Source: Notoacmeibacter sp. MSK16QG-6
Lineage (GTDB): Bacteria > Pseudomonadota > Alphaproteobacteria > Rhizobiales > Rhizobiaceae
DNA: 64,000 nt
Direction of reading: 5' to 3'
NCBI RefSeq assembly: GCF_024158145.1
Contig: NZ_JAMYXM010000004.1
Span: 62,001 to 126,000 of the forward strand
Under the pieces are notes generated by a model. That model made no database searches, was not told the origin of the DNA, and saw only the letters and a program-made list of their open reading frames with translations. The translations under genes and the position numbers were made by a program. The first letter of the stretch is position 1. The number at the start of each line of letters is the position of its first letter. This document shows, one piece after another, positions 1 to 10,400 of this stretch.

Positions 1-155
1 CCCGTCTGGGCTCAATAACGTAAACCTCTCGTCGGGCTTCAAAAAGCCCGTCATTCACTTTCGTGGGATTTAGGCTGACCCAAGCCCCTTTGCCTGTATA
101 TGGTCCGACGAGTGATGAGCGCCTGCGGGCGGAAGAGAGAGCAGGCTGAGCGGAA

Positions 156-1538
156 ATGAAGGATTTTCGAGGCAAGACGATTCGAGCGTCCGGTTTTCAC
201 GCGCCGGTCTGTGGCGAGATCGTATCTTTTGCCGACGCTCTCATCGCCATCAGCAATGACGGTCTTATCGAAAGCGTCTATCAGGCTGGCGATTCGGCGT
301 ACGATCAAACCCTTTCGGCTGCCAAGGGCGATGGACGGCTGATCGATTTACCCGCTGGCAAAATTTTGCTGCCGGGCTTCGTCGATCTCCATATCCACGC
401 GCCGCAATATCCGCAGCTCGGCACCGCGCTCGACGTACCGCTCGAGATCTGGCTTCAGAACCACACCTTTCCACTCGAAGCGCGCTATGCCGACCTCGCT
501 TTCGCCAGGCGCTCCTACTCCATGTTGGTCGACGACCTGCTGGCATCCGGAACCACGACGGCGGTTTACTACGGAACCATCCATGACGAGGCAAACCGGT
601 TGCTTGCCGACCTTTGCATCGAGAAGGGTCAGCGCGCCTTTGTGGGCAAAGTCGCCATGGATAACCCGGCAGAGTGCCCCGACTATTACCGCGATGAGAG
701 CATCGATGCCGCGCTGAAAGCGACAACCGGTCTGATCGACCATATCCGCGGACATCCGGACAATGAGGATGGGCTCGTAAGGCCAATCGTTACGCCGCGC
801 TTTATCCCCTCCTGCACGGACGATCTGCTGACAGAACTTGGCGCGCTCGCCAAAGAGCATGATTGCCATACGCAGACGCACTGTTCCGAAAGCGATTGGG
901 AGCACGGCTACGTCATCGACCGGCACGGCATGAGCGACACGGAAAGCCTCGATCGGTTCGGGCTGCTCCGCGCCGGCACGATCCTGGCGCATGGCAACTT
1001 CCTCTTCAGCAACGATATGGAAGTCATCAAGATGCGCCAGTCGGCAGTTGCGCATTGTCCGCTCTCCAATATCTATTTCTCCGACGCGGTTTTCCCGTTG
1101 AAGGCCGCGCTGCAGAAGGGGCTTCGCGTCGGTCTCGGCACCGATATTTCCGGCGGCCCGTCATGCAGCATGTTCGATAGTGTCCGCAGCACGGTCTCCA
1201 GTGCGCGCCAACTCGAACGTGGAACCGATCCCTCCCTGTCTCGAGATAAACGCTCCACGCAGGGCGATGTCCGTATCGATTTTCGCGAGGCGTTTCACCT
1301 GGCGACAGCCGGGGGCGGCGCGGCCGTCGGTCTGCCGGTCGGTGCTTTCGCGCCAGGGTATCAGTTCGACGCCATTCTGATCGATCCGGAAGCGAAGTCA
1401 GGCACAATCCGGCTCTGGCCCGAGCTTTACGAGGGCGACCAGATTCTCCAGACGATCCTGTTTACAGCGAGCCGGGCGAATATCGCTTCGGTCTGGGTCG
1501 GCGGAAAGCATCGGTCGGGCGACCCTGATCGGCAATAA
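156..1538 (+). CDS. guaD: Guanine deaminase
   Basis: Zinc amidohydrolase that deaminates guanine to xanthine in purine salvage/degradation; cytosolic. The 460-residue protein has the usual family length. The first metal motif HIH sits at about residues 79-81 in the context PGFVDLHIHAPQYPQLG, the guanine-deaminase signature. Later come the TQTHCSES stretch (about 240), supplying another metal His, and a GTDISGGPS stretch (about 330), supplying the metal Asp. The ATG at 156 is preceded only by a weak purine-rich stretch (GAGAGAGCAGG). It stands alone on the plus strand and converges on dppF 24 bp downstream. No xanthine dehydrogenase or purine permease is in view, so its pathway partners lie elsewhere or beyond the left edge. 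Assignment is confident; the start is reasonable but not proven. Confidence 0.93.
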   Translation: MKDFRGKTIRASGFHAPVCGEIVSFADALIAISNDGLIESVYQAGDSAYDQTLSAAKGDGRLIDLPAGKILLPGFVDLHIHAPQYPQLGTALDVPLEIWLQNHTFPLEARYADLAFARRSYSMLVDDLLASGTTTAVYYGTIHDEANRLLADLCIEKGQRAFVGKVAMDNPAECPDYYRDESIDAALKATTGLIDHIRGHPDNEDGLVRPIVTPRFIPSCTDDLLTELGALAKEHDCHTQTHCSESDWEHGYVIDRHGMSDTESLDRFGLLRAGTILAHGNFLFSNDMEVIKMRQSAVAHCPLSNIYFSDAVFPLKAALQKGLRVGLGTDISGGPSCSMFDSVRSTVSSARQLERGTDPSLSRDKRSTQGDVRIDFREAFHLATAGGGAAVGLPVGAFAPGYQFDAILIDPEAKSGTIRLWPELYEGDQILQTILFTASRANIASVWVGGKHRSGDPDRQ

Positions 1539-1562
1539 ACAGTAGCGTCGCAGGCAGTATCG

Positions 1563-2594
1563 CTACGCCGCGTCACTCGCCTTCGCTTCGACCGGGTTGA
1601 AACAGGCGCAAAGGCGCTCGTCGATCGTTTCCAGCGGCGGCTCTTCCTTCCGACACCGGTCCAGAACGTTGAAACAGCGGGGATTGAAGTTGCAGCCTTC
1701 CGGCGGGTTCAAGGGCGATGGCAGTTCGCCTTCCAGCCGGATGCGGTTCTTTTCCGCGAAAGGATCGGCAACCGGCGTCGCCGAAAGAAGCGCAGCCGTA
1801 TAGGGGTGGCGCGGCCGGGTGAAGACCGTTTCCGCCTCGCCGACTTCGACCGGTTTGCCGAGATACATAACCATGATTTCGTCGGCGATGTGCCGGACGA
1901 CAGACAGGTCGTGGCTGATGAAGAGATAGGCCAGGCCGAACTCGTCCTGCAGATCCATGAGGATATTGAGGACCTGGGCCTGGATAGAAACGTCGAGCGC
2001 CGAAACCGGCTCGTCCAGGACGAGAATTTTGGGGTTGAGCATGAGCGCGCGGGCGATGGCGATACGCTGGCGCTGCCCGCCGGAGAACATATGCGGGAAA
2101 CGCTGGTAATGCTCGGCGCGCAAACCGACGCGCTCCAACATTTCCTTGGCTTTCCTGCGACGGCTGGCCGCATTTTCGTCCGTGTTAATTTTCAGGGGCT
2201 CTTCCAGGATCGCTCCGATCTTCTGGCGTGGATTGAGCGAGCCGTACGGATTTTGAAAAACGATCTGAACTGTCTTGCGCATTTCAGCGGAGGAGCGGTC
2301 GAGCGGCTTGCCGTCGATGGTGATGGTGCCTTCGGCGGGCGATTCGATCATCGTGACCATTCGGCCGAGCGTCGATTTGCCGCAACCGCTTTCACCGACG
2401 ACTGCAAGTGTCCGACCAGCGTGCAGATCGAAAGAGACGCCATCGACCGCGTGAACGGTGCCGCTTTCTCGGAAAAGGCCGCGAGACACATTATAGCGCT
2501 GTTTCAGATCGCGGGCGATCAGCAGCGGTTCTTTGCCCCCGACATGGCGGGTGCGAAGAACCGGCGCTTCGCTGGTGGTTTGCGCCATACTCAT
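1563..2594 (-). CDS. dppF: Dipeptide ABC transporter ATP-binding protein DppF
   Basis: ATPase subunit of the oligopeptide/dipeptide importer, cytosolic face of the membrane. The 343-residue protein shows Walker A GESGCGKST, the signature FSGGQRQRIAIARAL, Walker B ILVLDEPVSALDVS and the C-terminal oligopeptide-transporter domain with a Cys pair region (GCNFNPRCF...C). The start at 2594 overlaps the dppD stop as ATGA; the frame is open 28 codons further upstream, but that part runs through dppD and does not look like protein of this family. Last gene of dppABCDF. Family is certain; peptide rather than nickel or other substrate is inferred from the strong DppA resemblance of the binding protein. 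Confidence 0.93.
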   Translation of the reverse strand: MSMAQTTSEAPVLRTRHVGGKEPLLIARDLKQRYNVSRGLFRESGTVHAVDGVSFDLHAGRTLAVVGESGCGKSTLGRMVTMIESPAEGTITIDGKPLDRSSAEMRKTVQIVFQNPYGSLNPRQKIGAILEEPLKINTDENAASRRRKAKEMLERVGLRAEHYQRFPHMFSGGQRQRIAIARALMLNPKILVLDEPVSALDVSIQAQVLNILMDLQDEFGLAYLFISHDLSVVRHIADEIMVMYLGKPVEVGEAETVFTRPRHPYTAALLSATPVADPFAEKNRIRLEGELPSPLNPPEGCNFNPRCFNVLDRCRKEEPPLETIDERLCACFNPVEAKASDAA

Positions 2595-3613
2595 TCCATC
2601 AACTCCGCCATTGCCTGGCCGACCGGGGCAGGGTCCGGATGCCCTTGCGGCACACCATGTTCCAGCGGGTAATTGCATAGCGCATATCCAAGCTCCGCAC
2701 CCTGTCGCTCCACGGTTTGCCTACAGAGATCGGTTGCGAAAGCGCAACGGGGTGAAAACAGGCAGCCTGTCGGCCGGTCGTCAGCGCCGGGCACCTTGCC
2801 GGGAATGGCGGGCAGGCGGCCGTGTTTCGTCGCCCGTTCCGGCAGGGCCGACAGCAGCGCCGCGGTATAAGGGTGATGCGGATTGTCGAAGAGCGGACGA
2901 ACATCCTGCTCCTCCACGCGTTGGCCGGCATATTGCACATGCACGCGCTGGGCGGTTTCGGCGACCACGCCCATATCGTGGGTGATGAGGATCAACGCCA
3001 TGCCGCGCTCTTTCTGCAGGTCACCCAGCAGATCGAGGATCTGCGCCTGGATGGTCACATCGAGCGCAGTCGTCGGCTCGTCGGCAATCAGCAATTTCGG
3101 ATTGCACGCCAGAGCCATCGCGATCATGACGCGCTGGCTCATGCCACCCGACAATTGATGCGGAAACTGCGACAGGCGCGTTTCGGGTGAAGGAATACCG
3201 ACCAGCGACAGCAGTTCGATGGTTCGCTTCTTGCGTTCGGCCCGGCCGAGGCCAAGGTGCTTGCGCAGCGACTCTCCGATCTGGAAGCCGACGGTGAAGC
3301 AGGGGTTCAGGCTGCTCATCGGTTCCTGAAAGATCATGGAAATGTCGCGACCGAGCAATTTTCGGCGCTCGCGCGTCTTCATGGCAAGCAGATCGTTGCC
3401 GTCGAACTCCAGCCGGTCGGCGGTGACGGTGGCTGTGAAGGGCAAAAGCCCCATCAGCGCCAGCATGGAGACCGATTTTCCCGAGCCGCTCTCTCCGACA
3501 ATGGAGAGAATGTCGCCGCCGTCACAGGAGAGCGAGACATTGTCGACCGCGCGGAACGGCCCCGAAGCGGTGGCGAAGGTGACGGAGAGGTTTTCGATAT
3601 CGAGAAGAGGCAT
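2591..3613 (-). CDS. dppD: Dipeptide ABC transporter ATP-binding protein DppD
   Basis: Second ATPase of the dipeptide importer, pairing with DppF. The 340-residue protein begins [13 protein letters not shown] and has Walker [11 protein letters not shown], signature [15 protein letters not shown], Walker [15 protein letters not shown] and the C-terminal domain with [11 protein letters not shown] typical of peptide ABC ATPases. I place the start at 3613, two bases after the dppC stop; the open frame continues upstream antisense-free through dppC in another frame but has arginine-rich non-protein composition. Overlaps dppF by 4 bp. Confidence 0.93.
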   Translation of the reverse strand: MPLLDIENLSVTFATASGPFRAVDNVSLSCDGGDILSIVGESGSGKSVSMLALMGLLPFTATVTADRLEFDGNDLLAMKTRERRKLLGRDISMIFQEPMSSLNPCFTVGFQIGESLRKHLGLGRAERKKRTIELLSLVGIPSPETRLSQFPHQLSGGMSQRVMIAMALACNPKLLIADEPTTALDVTIQAQILDLLGDLQKERGMALILITHDMGVVAETAQRVHVQYAGQRVEEQDVRPLFDNPHHPYTAALLSALPERATKHGRLPAIPGKVPGADDRPTGCLFSPRCAFATDLCRQTVERQGAELGYALCNYPLEHGVPQGHPDPAPVGQAMAELME

Positions 3614-3615
3614 TC

Positions 3616-4551
3616 TCAGCTCTCCCGCAGCTTCGGGTCGAGCGCGTCGCGCAAACCGTCGCCCATCAGATTGATGGCGAGAACGGTGGTCAGGATGGCG
3701 AGGCCAGGGAAGGTGACGACCCACCAGGCGCGCAGGATGAACTCGCGCGCTTCGGCCAGCATGGTGCCCCATTCCGGCGTCGGCGGTTGCGCGCCCATGC
3801 CGAGAAAGCCGAGCGCGGCGGCGTCCAGAATGGCGTTCGAGAAGGCAAGGGTGCCCTGCACGATGAGCGGCGCAAGGCAGTTTGGCAGGATCGTCACGAA
3901 CATCAGCCGCAAGGCGCTGGCGCCCGCGACTTCGGCGCTCGTAACATATTCGCGTCGCTTCTCGGCGAGAACCGAGCCACGCGTCAGGCGAACGAAGTGC
4001 GGTTGCAGGATCAGCGCAATGGCGATCATTGCGTTGACCAGCCCCGGGCCGAGGATAGCGACCAGCACCAGCGCCAGAAGAAGCGATGGGAAAGCGAGGA
4101 TCACGTCCATGACGCGCATGATCGCGGTGTCGATCCAGCCGCCGAACCACCCGGCGATCAAGCCGACAATGACGCCGACCGAGACCGACAGCGTAACGAC
4201 AAACAGGCCGACGAAGAGCGAAAACCGGGCGCCATAAATCAGACGTGACAGAAGGTCGCGTCCGACAGCGTCGGTGCCAAGAAGATAGGCTGTGCTTCCG
4301 CCTTCCTGCCAGAAGGGCGGCAACAGAAGCGCGCCGCGATCCTGGGCGGCGGGATTGTATGGTGCGATCAGCGGCGCGAAAATCGCAATCAGCACGATGG
4401 CGACAAAGACGATAAGGCCGATGACCGCGCCCTTGTTGCGGGAGAAATAATGCCAGAATTCAAGCGCGCGCTGCCGACGGATCGACCAGACGGTCACCTC
4501 ACCTGCAGGCTTGGTATGGGCGTCGGATTCCTGTGCTTCGACGTGGACCAT
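3616..4551 (-). CDS. dppC: Dipeptide ABC transporter permease DppC
   Basis: Inner-membrane permease of the dipeptide importer, 311 residues. An N-terminal cytosolic stretch is followed by a first membrane segment (GLIVFVAIVLIAIFAPLIAP), the OppC-type N-terminal domain and the BPD permease loop (EAA motif around EVAGASALRLMFVTILPN). The C-terminus contains the usual LGFLGMGAQPPTPEWGTM stretch of DppC/OppC. Nine bases separate it from dppB upstream and two from dppD downstream, so it is translated from the same message. Confidence 0.94.
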   Translation of the reverse strand: MVHVEAQESDAHTKPAGEVTVWSIRRQRALEFWHYFSRNKGAVIGLIVFVAIVLIAIFAPLIAPYNPAAQDRGALLLPPFWQEGGSTAYLLGTDAVGRDLLSRLIYGARFSLFVGLFVVTLSVSVGVIVGLIAGWFGGWIDTAIMRVMDVILAFPSLLLALVLVAILGPGLVNAMIAIALILQPHFVRLTRGSVLAEKRREYVTSAEVAGASALRLMFVTILPNCLAPLIVQGTLAFSNAILDAAALGFLGMGAQPPTPEWGTMLAEAREFILRAWWVVTFPGLAILTTVLAINLMGDGLRDALDPKLRES

Positions 4552-4560
4552 GATGGTTCC

Positions 4561-5565
4561 TCAGTGCCGGATGCGCGGGTTGACGAGCCCGTAGGCAACG
4601 TCGACCAGAAGATTGACGATCATGACGATACCGGCGATCAGAAGCAGGCCGCCCTGCACCACGGCGTAGTCGCGTTTGAATACGCTATCGACCATCCATT
4701 TGCCGATGCCAGGCCAGGAAAAGATCGTCTCCGTGAGGATGGCGCCGGCTAGGAGTACGCCGACCTGTAAGCCAATGGTGGTGATGACCGGGATCAACGC
4801 ATTACGAAGCGCATGAAGACCGATCACGCGGCGCGGCGGCATGCCCTTGGCGCGGGCTGTGCGGACATAATCTTCGCCGAGAACTTCCAGCATGGCGGAA
4901 CGTGTTTGTCGTGCGATGACAGCCAGCGGAATCGTCGCCAGAACGATGGCCGGCAAGATCAGATGGCTGAGCGCGGATTTGAATGCGCCCTCCTGACCGG
5001 ACAGCAGGCTGTCGATCAGCATGAAGCCCGTGACCTGTGGGAAGAAATAGAGAAGCGAAATTCGCCCGGAAACCGGCGTCCATTGCAGGATACCGGAGAA
5101 CAGGATGATCAGCAGCAAGCCCCACCAGAAGATCGGCATGGAATAGCCGATCAGCGCGACCCCCATCAGCCCCTGGTCGAGCCAGGACCCACGCTTGACC
5201 GCCGCCAGAACACCGAGCGGAATGCCGACGGCAACCGCGATGATGATGGCGACGAAGGCTAGTTCTATTGTGGCTGGAAACAGCGTGAAAAACTCTTCGA
5301 TGACCGGTCGCTTTGTCACGACCGATGTGCCGAGATCGCCCTGCAGCGCGCTCCAGGCATAATCGAAATACTGCACGATGAGCGGCTTGTCGTATCCGTA
5401 AAGGCTACGCAGTTCGGCGTAGCGCTCGGCGCTCATGCCGCGCTCGCCGGCCAGCATCAGAATCGGATCGCCGGGAATGAGACGAATGAAAGCGAAGGTA
5501 ACAATCGAGACCCCGATGAATGTTGGGATCAGAAGACCGAGCCGGTGAAGGAAAAAACGAAGCAT
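4561..5565 (-). CDS. dppB: Dipeptide ABC transporter permease DppB
   Basis: Inner-membrane permease that dimerises with DppC; 334 residues with about six membrane segments. The N-terminus (RLGLLIPTFIGVSIVTFAF, then IPGDPILMLAGERG) closely follows the E. coli DppB pattern, and the EAA loop (TARAKGMPPRRVIGLHALRN) is present. It starts 55 bp after the dppA stop; that gap holds a strong 11-bp stem-loop (5582-5614), a common way to keep permease expression below binding-protein expression. Confidence 0.95.
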   Translation of the reverse strand: MLRFFLHRLGLLIPTFIGVSIVTFAFIRLIPGDPILMLAGERGMSAERYAELRSLYGYDKPLIVQYFDYAWSALQGDLGTSVVTKRPVIEEFFTLFPATIELAFVAIIIAVAVGIPLGVLAAVKRGSWLDQGLMGVALIGYSMPIFWWGLLLIILFSGILQWTPVSGRISLLYFFPQVTGFMLIDSLLSGQEGAFKSALSHLILPAIVLATIPLAVIARQTRSAMLEVLGEDYVRTARAKGMPPRRVIGLHALRNALIPVITTIGLQVGVLLAGAILTETIFSWPGIGKWMVDSVFKRDYAVVQGGLLLIAGIVMIVNLLVDVAYGLVNPRIRH

Positions 5566-5581
5566 AATCGCACAAATGGAT

Positions 5582-5614
5582 CAGGGGCCGGGCGTTCGCT
5601 CCACCCGGCCCCTG
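5582..5614 (-). terminator. Intra-operon stem-loop between dppA and dppB
   Basis: Perfect inverted repeat with 11-bp arms (CAGGGGCCGGG / CCCGGCCCCTG) and an 11-nt loop in the 55-bp dppA-dppB gap. There is no following T-run, so it is more likely an mRNA-stabilising or attenuating hairpin at the 3' end of the dppA message than a full terminator. Confidence 0.7.
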
Positions 5615-5620
5615 GTCGCC

Positions 5621-7225
5621 TTATTCGGTGATGTCCACACCCTCGAAGGCATGGCCTCCGAGCGGGTCCTGCTTGTAGCCGGTCACGTTTTTGCTCATGG
5701 GCATGACCGTCACAGAGTGCGCGATGGTCGCCCATGGGGCTTCGCGCTTGAAGACTTCCTGCGCCTGCTTGTAAAGCTCGGCGCGCTCTTCCTGGGTGCC
5801 GCTCTTGGCCTTGGTGATCAGGTCGTTGAACTCTTCGTTGCACCATTGGGCGCGGTTGGAGCCGCCAACGGCATCGCAACCGAGAAGGACAGCGAGGAAG
5901 TTGTCCGGATCGCCATTGTCGCCGGTCCAGCCGAGCAACACCGCACCGTCGCGGTCTTCCGCCTTGGAGCGTTCCAGATATTCGCCCCACTCATAGGAGA
6001 CGATTTCCACGTCGACGCCGATCTTGCTGAAGTCCTCCTGGATCAGTTCGGCCATGCGGCGAGCGTTCGGGTTGTAGGGCCGCGCCACGGGCATCGCCCA
6101 AACCTTCATCGAAAGGTTCTCGACGCCGGCATCGGCCAGCATCTGCTTTGCCTTCTCCGGATCGTAGGCGTCGTCCTCGGTCGCTTCATCGTATGACCAC
6201 ATTGTTGGCGGGATCGGGTTCTTGGCAGCTTCGCCTGCGCCCTGGAACACCACGTCCAGAATGGCCTGTTTGTTGATCGCCATGTTGAGAGCCTTGCGGA
6301 CTTCCGGCTTGTCAAACGGCTCCATTTTCGTGTTGTAGGCCAGATAGCCGACATTCAGGCCTTCCTGTTCCATCACCTGCAGACTGTCGTCGCCCTTCAG
6401 GCTCTCGATATCGGCCGGGTTCGGATAAGGCATGACCTGGCATTCGCCGGCTTTCAGCTTCTGCTGGCGAACCGAGGTGTCGGTGGTGATGGCGAAGACC
6501 AGATCGTCAATCGGCTGCTTGCCGCGGAAATAGTCCGGATTGGCCTTGTAGCGGATCACGGCGTCCGGCTGATAGGCGACGAACTGGAAGGGTCCGGTGC
6601 CGACCGGCTTTTGATTGAGGTCGGCTTCATTTCCCGCTTCAGCCAGCTTGTCGGCATATTCTTTCGACAGAATATTGGCGAAATCCATGCCGAGATTGGC
6701 AAGGAACGGCGCTTCCGCACGGGTCAGCGTGAACTTTACCGTCATGTCGTCGACCTTCTCGATCGATTCCAGAAGATCCGGCATGCTCATGCCGTTGAAA
6801 TACTCCCAGGACGCGCCTTCGACATAGGAGAAATAAGGATTGTCTTCTTTCCACTGACGCTCGAAGGAGAAAATCACATCGTCGGCGTTCATTTCGCGGG
6901 TAGGCGTGAAATAATCCGTCGTGTGGAACTTCACGCCCGGGCGGAGGTGAAAGGTGTATTCCAGCCCGTCGTCGGAAACGTCGTAGCTTTCGGCCAGCGC
7001 GTTTTCCAATTCTGTGGTGCCGGGTTTGAACTGCAGGAGGCGGTTATAGACGGCCTTTGACGAGGCATCGAAGGTGGTGCCGGCGGTATAGAGCGCCGGG
7101 TCGAAACCCTCCGGCGAGCCTTCCGAGCAATAGACCAGCGTCTTGGCCTGCGCGGCCAGCGGCATACCCATCGCCATGGCAGCGAAAAGAGCGGTCGCTG
7201 CCAGAATTTTGCGGCTGAATTTCAT
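5621..7225 (-). CDS. dppA: Periplasmic dipeptide-binding protein DppA
   Basis: Periplasmic SBP_bac_5 family protein that captures dipeptides (and in some bacteria haem or 5-aminolevulinate) for DppBCDF. The 534-residue protein has a Sec signal peptide (MKFSRKILAATALFAAMAMG, cleavage after AAQA). Many blocks recalled from E. coli DppA are present: KTLVYCSEGSPEGFDP at the mature N-terminus, CQVMPYPNPADI, GLNVGYLAYN, VARPYNPNARRMAE and GWTGDNGDPDNF. The start at 7225 places the signal peptide correctly; the open frame upstream to 7486 is not protein-like. First gene of dppABCDF, with a 262-bp upstream region that must hold its promoter. Confidence 0.95.
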   Translation of the reverse strand: MKFSRKILAATALFAAMAMGMPLAAQAKTLVYCSEGSPEGFDPALYTAGTTFDASSKAVYNRLLQFKPGTTELENALAESYDVSDDGLEYTFHLRPGVKFHTTDYFTPTREMNADDVIFSFERQWKEDNPYFSYVEGASWEYFNGMSMPDLLESIEKVDDMTVKFTLTRAEAPFLANLGMDFANILSKEYADKLAEAGNEADLNQKPVGTGPFQFVAYQPDAVIRYKANPDYFRGKQPIDDLVFAITTDTSVRQQKLKAGECQVMPYPNPADIESLKGDDSLQVMEQEGLNVGYLAYNTKMEPFDKPEVRKALNMAINKQAILDVVFQGAGEAAKNPIPPTMWSYDEATEDDAYDPEKAKQMLADAGVENLSMKVWAMPVARPYNPNARRMAELIQEDFSKIGVDVEIVSYEWGEYLERSKAEDRDGAVLLGWTGDNGDPDNFLAVLLGCDAVGGSNRAQWCNEEFNDLITKAKSGTQEERAELYKQAQEVFKREAPWATIAHSVTVMPMSKNVTGYKQDPLGGHAFEGVDITE

Positions 7226-7487
7226 GATATAACGTCTCCCGATTGAATGTCTTGCTTCTTGCAAGGGCTTCGTCTCTTCGCGGAACAAAACCGCGCGGGC
7301 GTAGCCTTGAGGTTCAGCAAACGCCAGAATTGTCGCGATGACAAGGCGTATCGCTGGGTAAGCAAAGAATTGCTCGGCGGTCTGTCCACAGAAGGCGTTC
7401 TTGCTCATTTGATTTTTTGGGCAGAATTTTATCGCTTTACAAATTATAAGAAACGTACCGTGAGCAGTGGCGGCAGCCGATTCCATC
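7226..7487. other. Intergenic region upstream of dppA
   Basis: 262 bp between the dppA start and the end of dnaE2. It should contain the dpp promoter, reading leftward. A TATAAT hexamer on the minus strand (7448-7443) is the best -10 candidate, but no matching -35 at the usual distance is visible. No gene or repeat seen. Confidence 0.4.
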
Positions 7488-10400
7488 TTAATGAAAATCG
7501 CGGGATTTCGGGATGATCCGCGCCTGGCGTGGATGGCGCTGCGGCGAGGGCGGCAGCGGGTTGCGTACGTGATCGGCCCGGCACATCTGAATCGTGAGAG
7601 GCCCCTCGGATAGGCGCTCGAGCGCGTCGCTCCGATCCGTCATGTTACGCGCCACCACATGCATAATGTCCGCATCGCGTTGGATCACCCCATCCACCGC
7701 CATTAGCCGCGCGGTCATTACGGTCTTGCGAAACGCCTCCATCACTTTCGGCCAGATGACGAGATTGGCGACGCCGGTTTCGTCTTCCAGCGTAATAAAG
7801 CAGACGCCTTTTGCGCTACCGGGCCGCTGGCGGATGAGAACGAGGCCGGCGATCTTCACCCGACTGCCATTCCGCGTGGTCTTCAGATCGGCCGCCGTGA
7901 CATAACCCTGCTGCGCCATGGATTTGCGCATGAAGCGCATTGGATGTTCCTTGAGCGACAGGCGCGTGGTCTGGTAGTCGGCGACGACATGCTCGCATCT
8001 CGCCATGGCGGGCAGGGTGACCTTCGCTTCCTCGCCCTCGTCCCGGGTCAGACGAAAGAGCGGCAAATCCGGCGCGTCGCGAATGGCGCGTGCGTCCCAG
8101 AGCGCGGCGCGGCGGTCCAGCCCCAGCGAGCGGAAGGCGTCGGCGGCGGCCAGCGTATGGATCGCACCTGCACCGAGGCCCGCCCTGCTTTTCAGGCTTT
8201 CAACGGTCTCATAGGGTGTCTCACGCGCGGCTATGAGGCGGGCTGCTGTTTCTTTTCCCAGCCCTTCGATCTGCCGCAAGCCGAGGCGCAGCGCCCAGCC
8301 CGCGCCGGAGGGCTCAAGGCGGTTGTCCCAGTCGCTGAAATTGACATCCGCCTCGCGCACTTCGACAGCGTGGTCCCGCGCATCGCGCACGATCTGGGCA
8401 GGGGCGTAGAAGCCCATGGGCTGTGAATTGAGTAGAGCGGCGGCGAAGGCATCCGGGTAATGGCATTTCAGCCAGGATGAGATGTAAACGAGCTTGGCGA
8501 AGCTCGCCGCGTGGCTTTCAGGAAAACCATACTCGCCGAAGCCTTTGATCTGGTCGAAGCAGCGGCGAGCGAAGGCCTCGTCATAGCCGCGCGCCACCAT
8601 GCCGTCGATCATATCGTTCTGTAGCGCGCCAATCGTGCCGCGCGAGCGAAAGGTCGCCATCGCCTTGCGCAGCTCATTGGCCTTGGCGGGCGAAAACCTG
8701 GCCGCCTCCAGCGCGATTTTCATCGCCTGTTCCTGAAAGATTGGCACGCCGAGGGTGCGTTCGAGGATGTTCTTCAACTCGTCCGGATCGTTTGGCGGGG
8801 CGGGTTTGGGGTATTCGACCTCTTCCTGGCCGTTCCGCCGGCGCAGATAGGGATGAACCATATCGCCCTGAATCGGGCCGGGCCGGACGATGGCGACTTC
8901 GATGACGAGATCGTAGAGGCAGCGCGGCTTCAGGCGCGGCAGCATGTTCATCTGGGCGCGGCTTTCCACCTGAAAGACGCCGAGGCTGTCGGCCCGGCAG
9001 AGCATGTCGTAGGTGGCCTTGTCCTCTTTGGGTAAGGAATTGAGTTCGTATCGCTGGCCGTAATGGGCCTCGATCAGATCGAAGCATTTCCTGATGCAGG
9101 TCAGCATGCCGAGGGCCAGCACATCGACCTTCAGGATGCGCAATTCATCGATATCGTCCTTGTCCCATTCGATGAAGCTGCGGTCCGGCATGGCGCCATT
9201 ACCGATCGGCACGGTCTCGGTCAGCGGCCCCTCGGTGAGGATGAAGCCGCCGACATGCTGGCTGAGGTGGCGCGGCATGCCGATCATCTGGCTGGCGAGT
9301 TTGACCGTGCGGGACAGGACCGGATCGGACAGGTCGAGCCCGGCCTCGTTGACGTTCTTCTCGCCCATTTCGCGACCGAAACTGCCCCAGACGGTGCGGG
9401 CGAGCGCGCTCGTCACATCTTCCGACAGGCCCATCGCCTTGCCCACCTCCCGTATGGCCGAGCGCGGACGGTAATGGATCACTGTGGCGCAAAGGCCGGC
9501 GCGCTGGCGGCCATACTTTTCATAGATGTGCTGGATCACCTCCTCACGCCGTTCATGCTCGAAATCGACGTCGATATCGGGCGGCTCCTCGCGATCCTCG
9601 CTGATGAAGCGCTCGAACAGCATCTCGTTTTCCGCCGGATCGACGGCGGTGATGCCGAGCACGTAGCAGATGGCGGAATTGGCGGCCGAGCCGCGTCCCT
9701 GACACAGAATGTCCTCGCTGCGCGCGAACTGGACGATGTCGTGAATGGTCAGGAAATATTGCGGAATGTTCTTCTTTGCGATCAGTACCAGTTCTTTCTG
9801 CAGCGTGGTGCGAACCTTGTCCGGCACGCCCTTTGGGTAGTGATGCGCCGCGCCGGCCCATGTCAGTTTTTCGAGCTGGCTCTGAGCCGTCTCGCCCGCC
9901 GGCACCGTCTCGTTTGGATAGTGATAGGAAAGGTCTGTCAGGCTGAATTTGCATGCGTCGGCGACTTGCCGCGTCGCGGCTATGGCATGTGGCCATTCGG
10001 AGAAGAGGCGGACCATCTCATCCGGAGATTTCAGATGCCGTTCCGCATTGGCGTCGAGCAGGAAGCCGGCCTTCTGAACGGTTGTCTTCTCGCGAATGCA
10101 GGTCATAACGTCCTGCAAGGGCCGCCGCGCGGCTTCATGGTAATGCACGTCGTTCGTGGCCAGCAGGCCGAGGCCGTTCCGCCGGGCGATCCGGTCGAGC
10201 CGGTTGATGCGAGCGCGGTCGTCGCCGCGATAATGGTAGCAGGCGGCCATATGGCGCAGGGTCGGCAGGGCCAATGTCAGATGCGAAAGATCGTCCGGCG
10301 GATCGTCCGGTGGCATGAGAATAAGTTGAATGCCCTCGGCATGCGCGGCCAGATCGGCCAGACCGATGTCGCAGACGCCCTTCTTCTGCCAGTTGCCGTC

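Noticed and set aside
34-49. GGGCTT-CAAA-AAGCCC hairpin near the left edge
   Set aside because: Only a 6-bp stem with no T-run on either strand; could be the end of an upstream gene, but not enough sequence is visible.
1542-1566. GTAGCG / CGCTAC inverted repeat between guaD and dppF
   Set aside because: Six-bp arms with a 13-nt loop and no T-run; partly inside the dppF stop region.
3614-4150. Upstream extension of the dppD frame by about 180 codons
   Set aside because: It overlaps dppC on the same strand in another frame, and the product is arginine-rich with no similarity to ABC ATPases.
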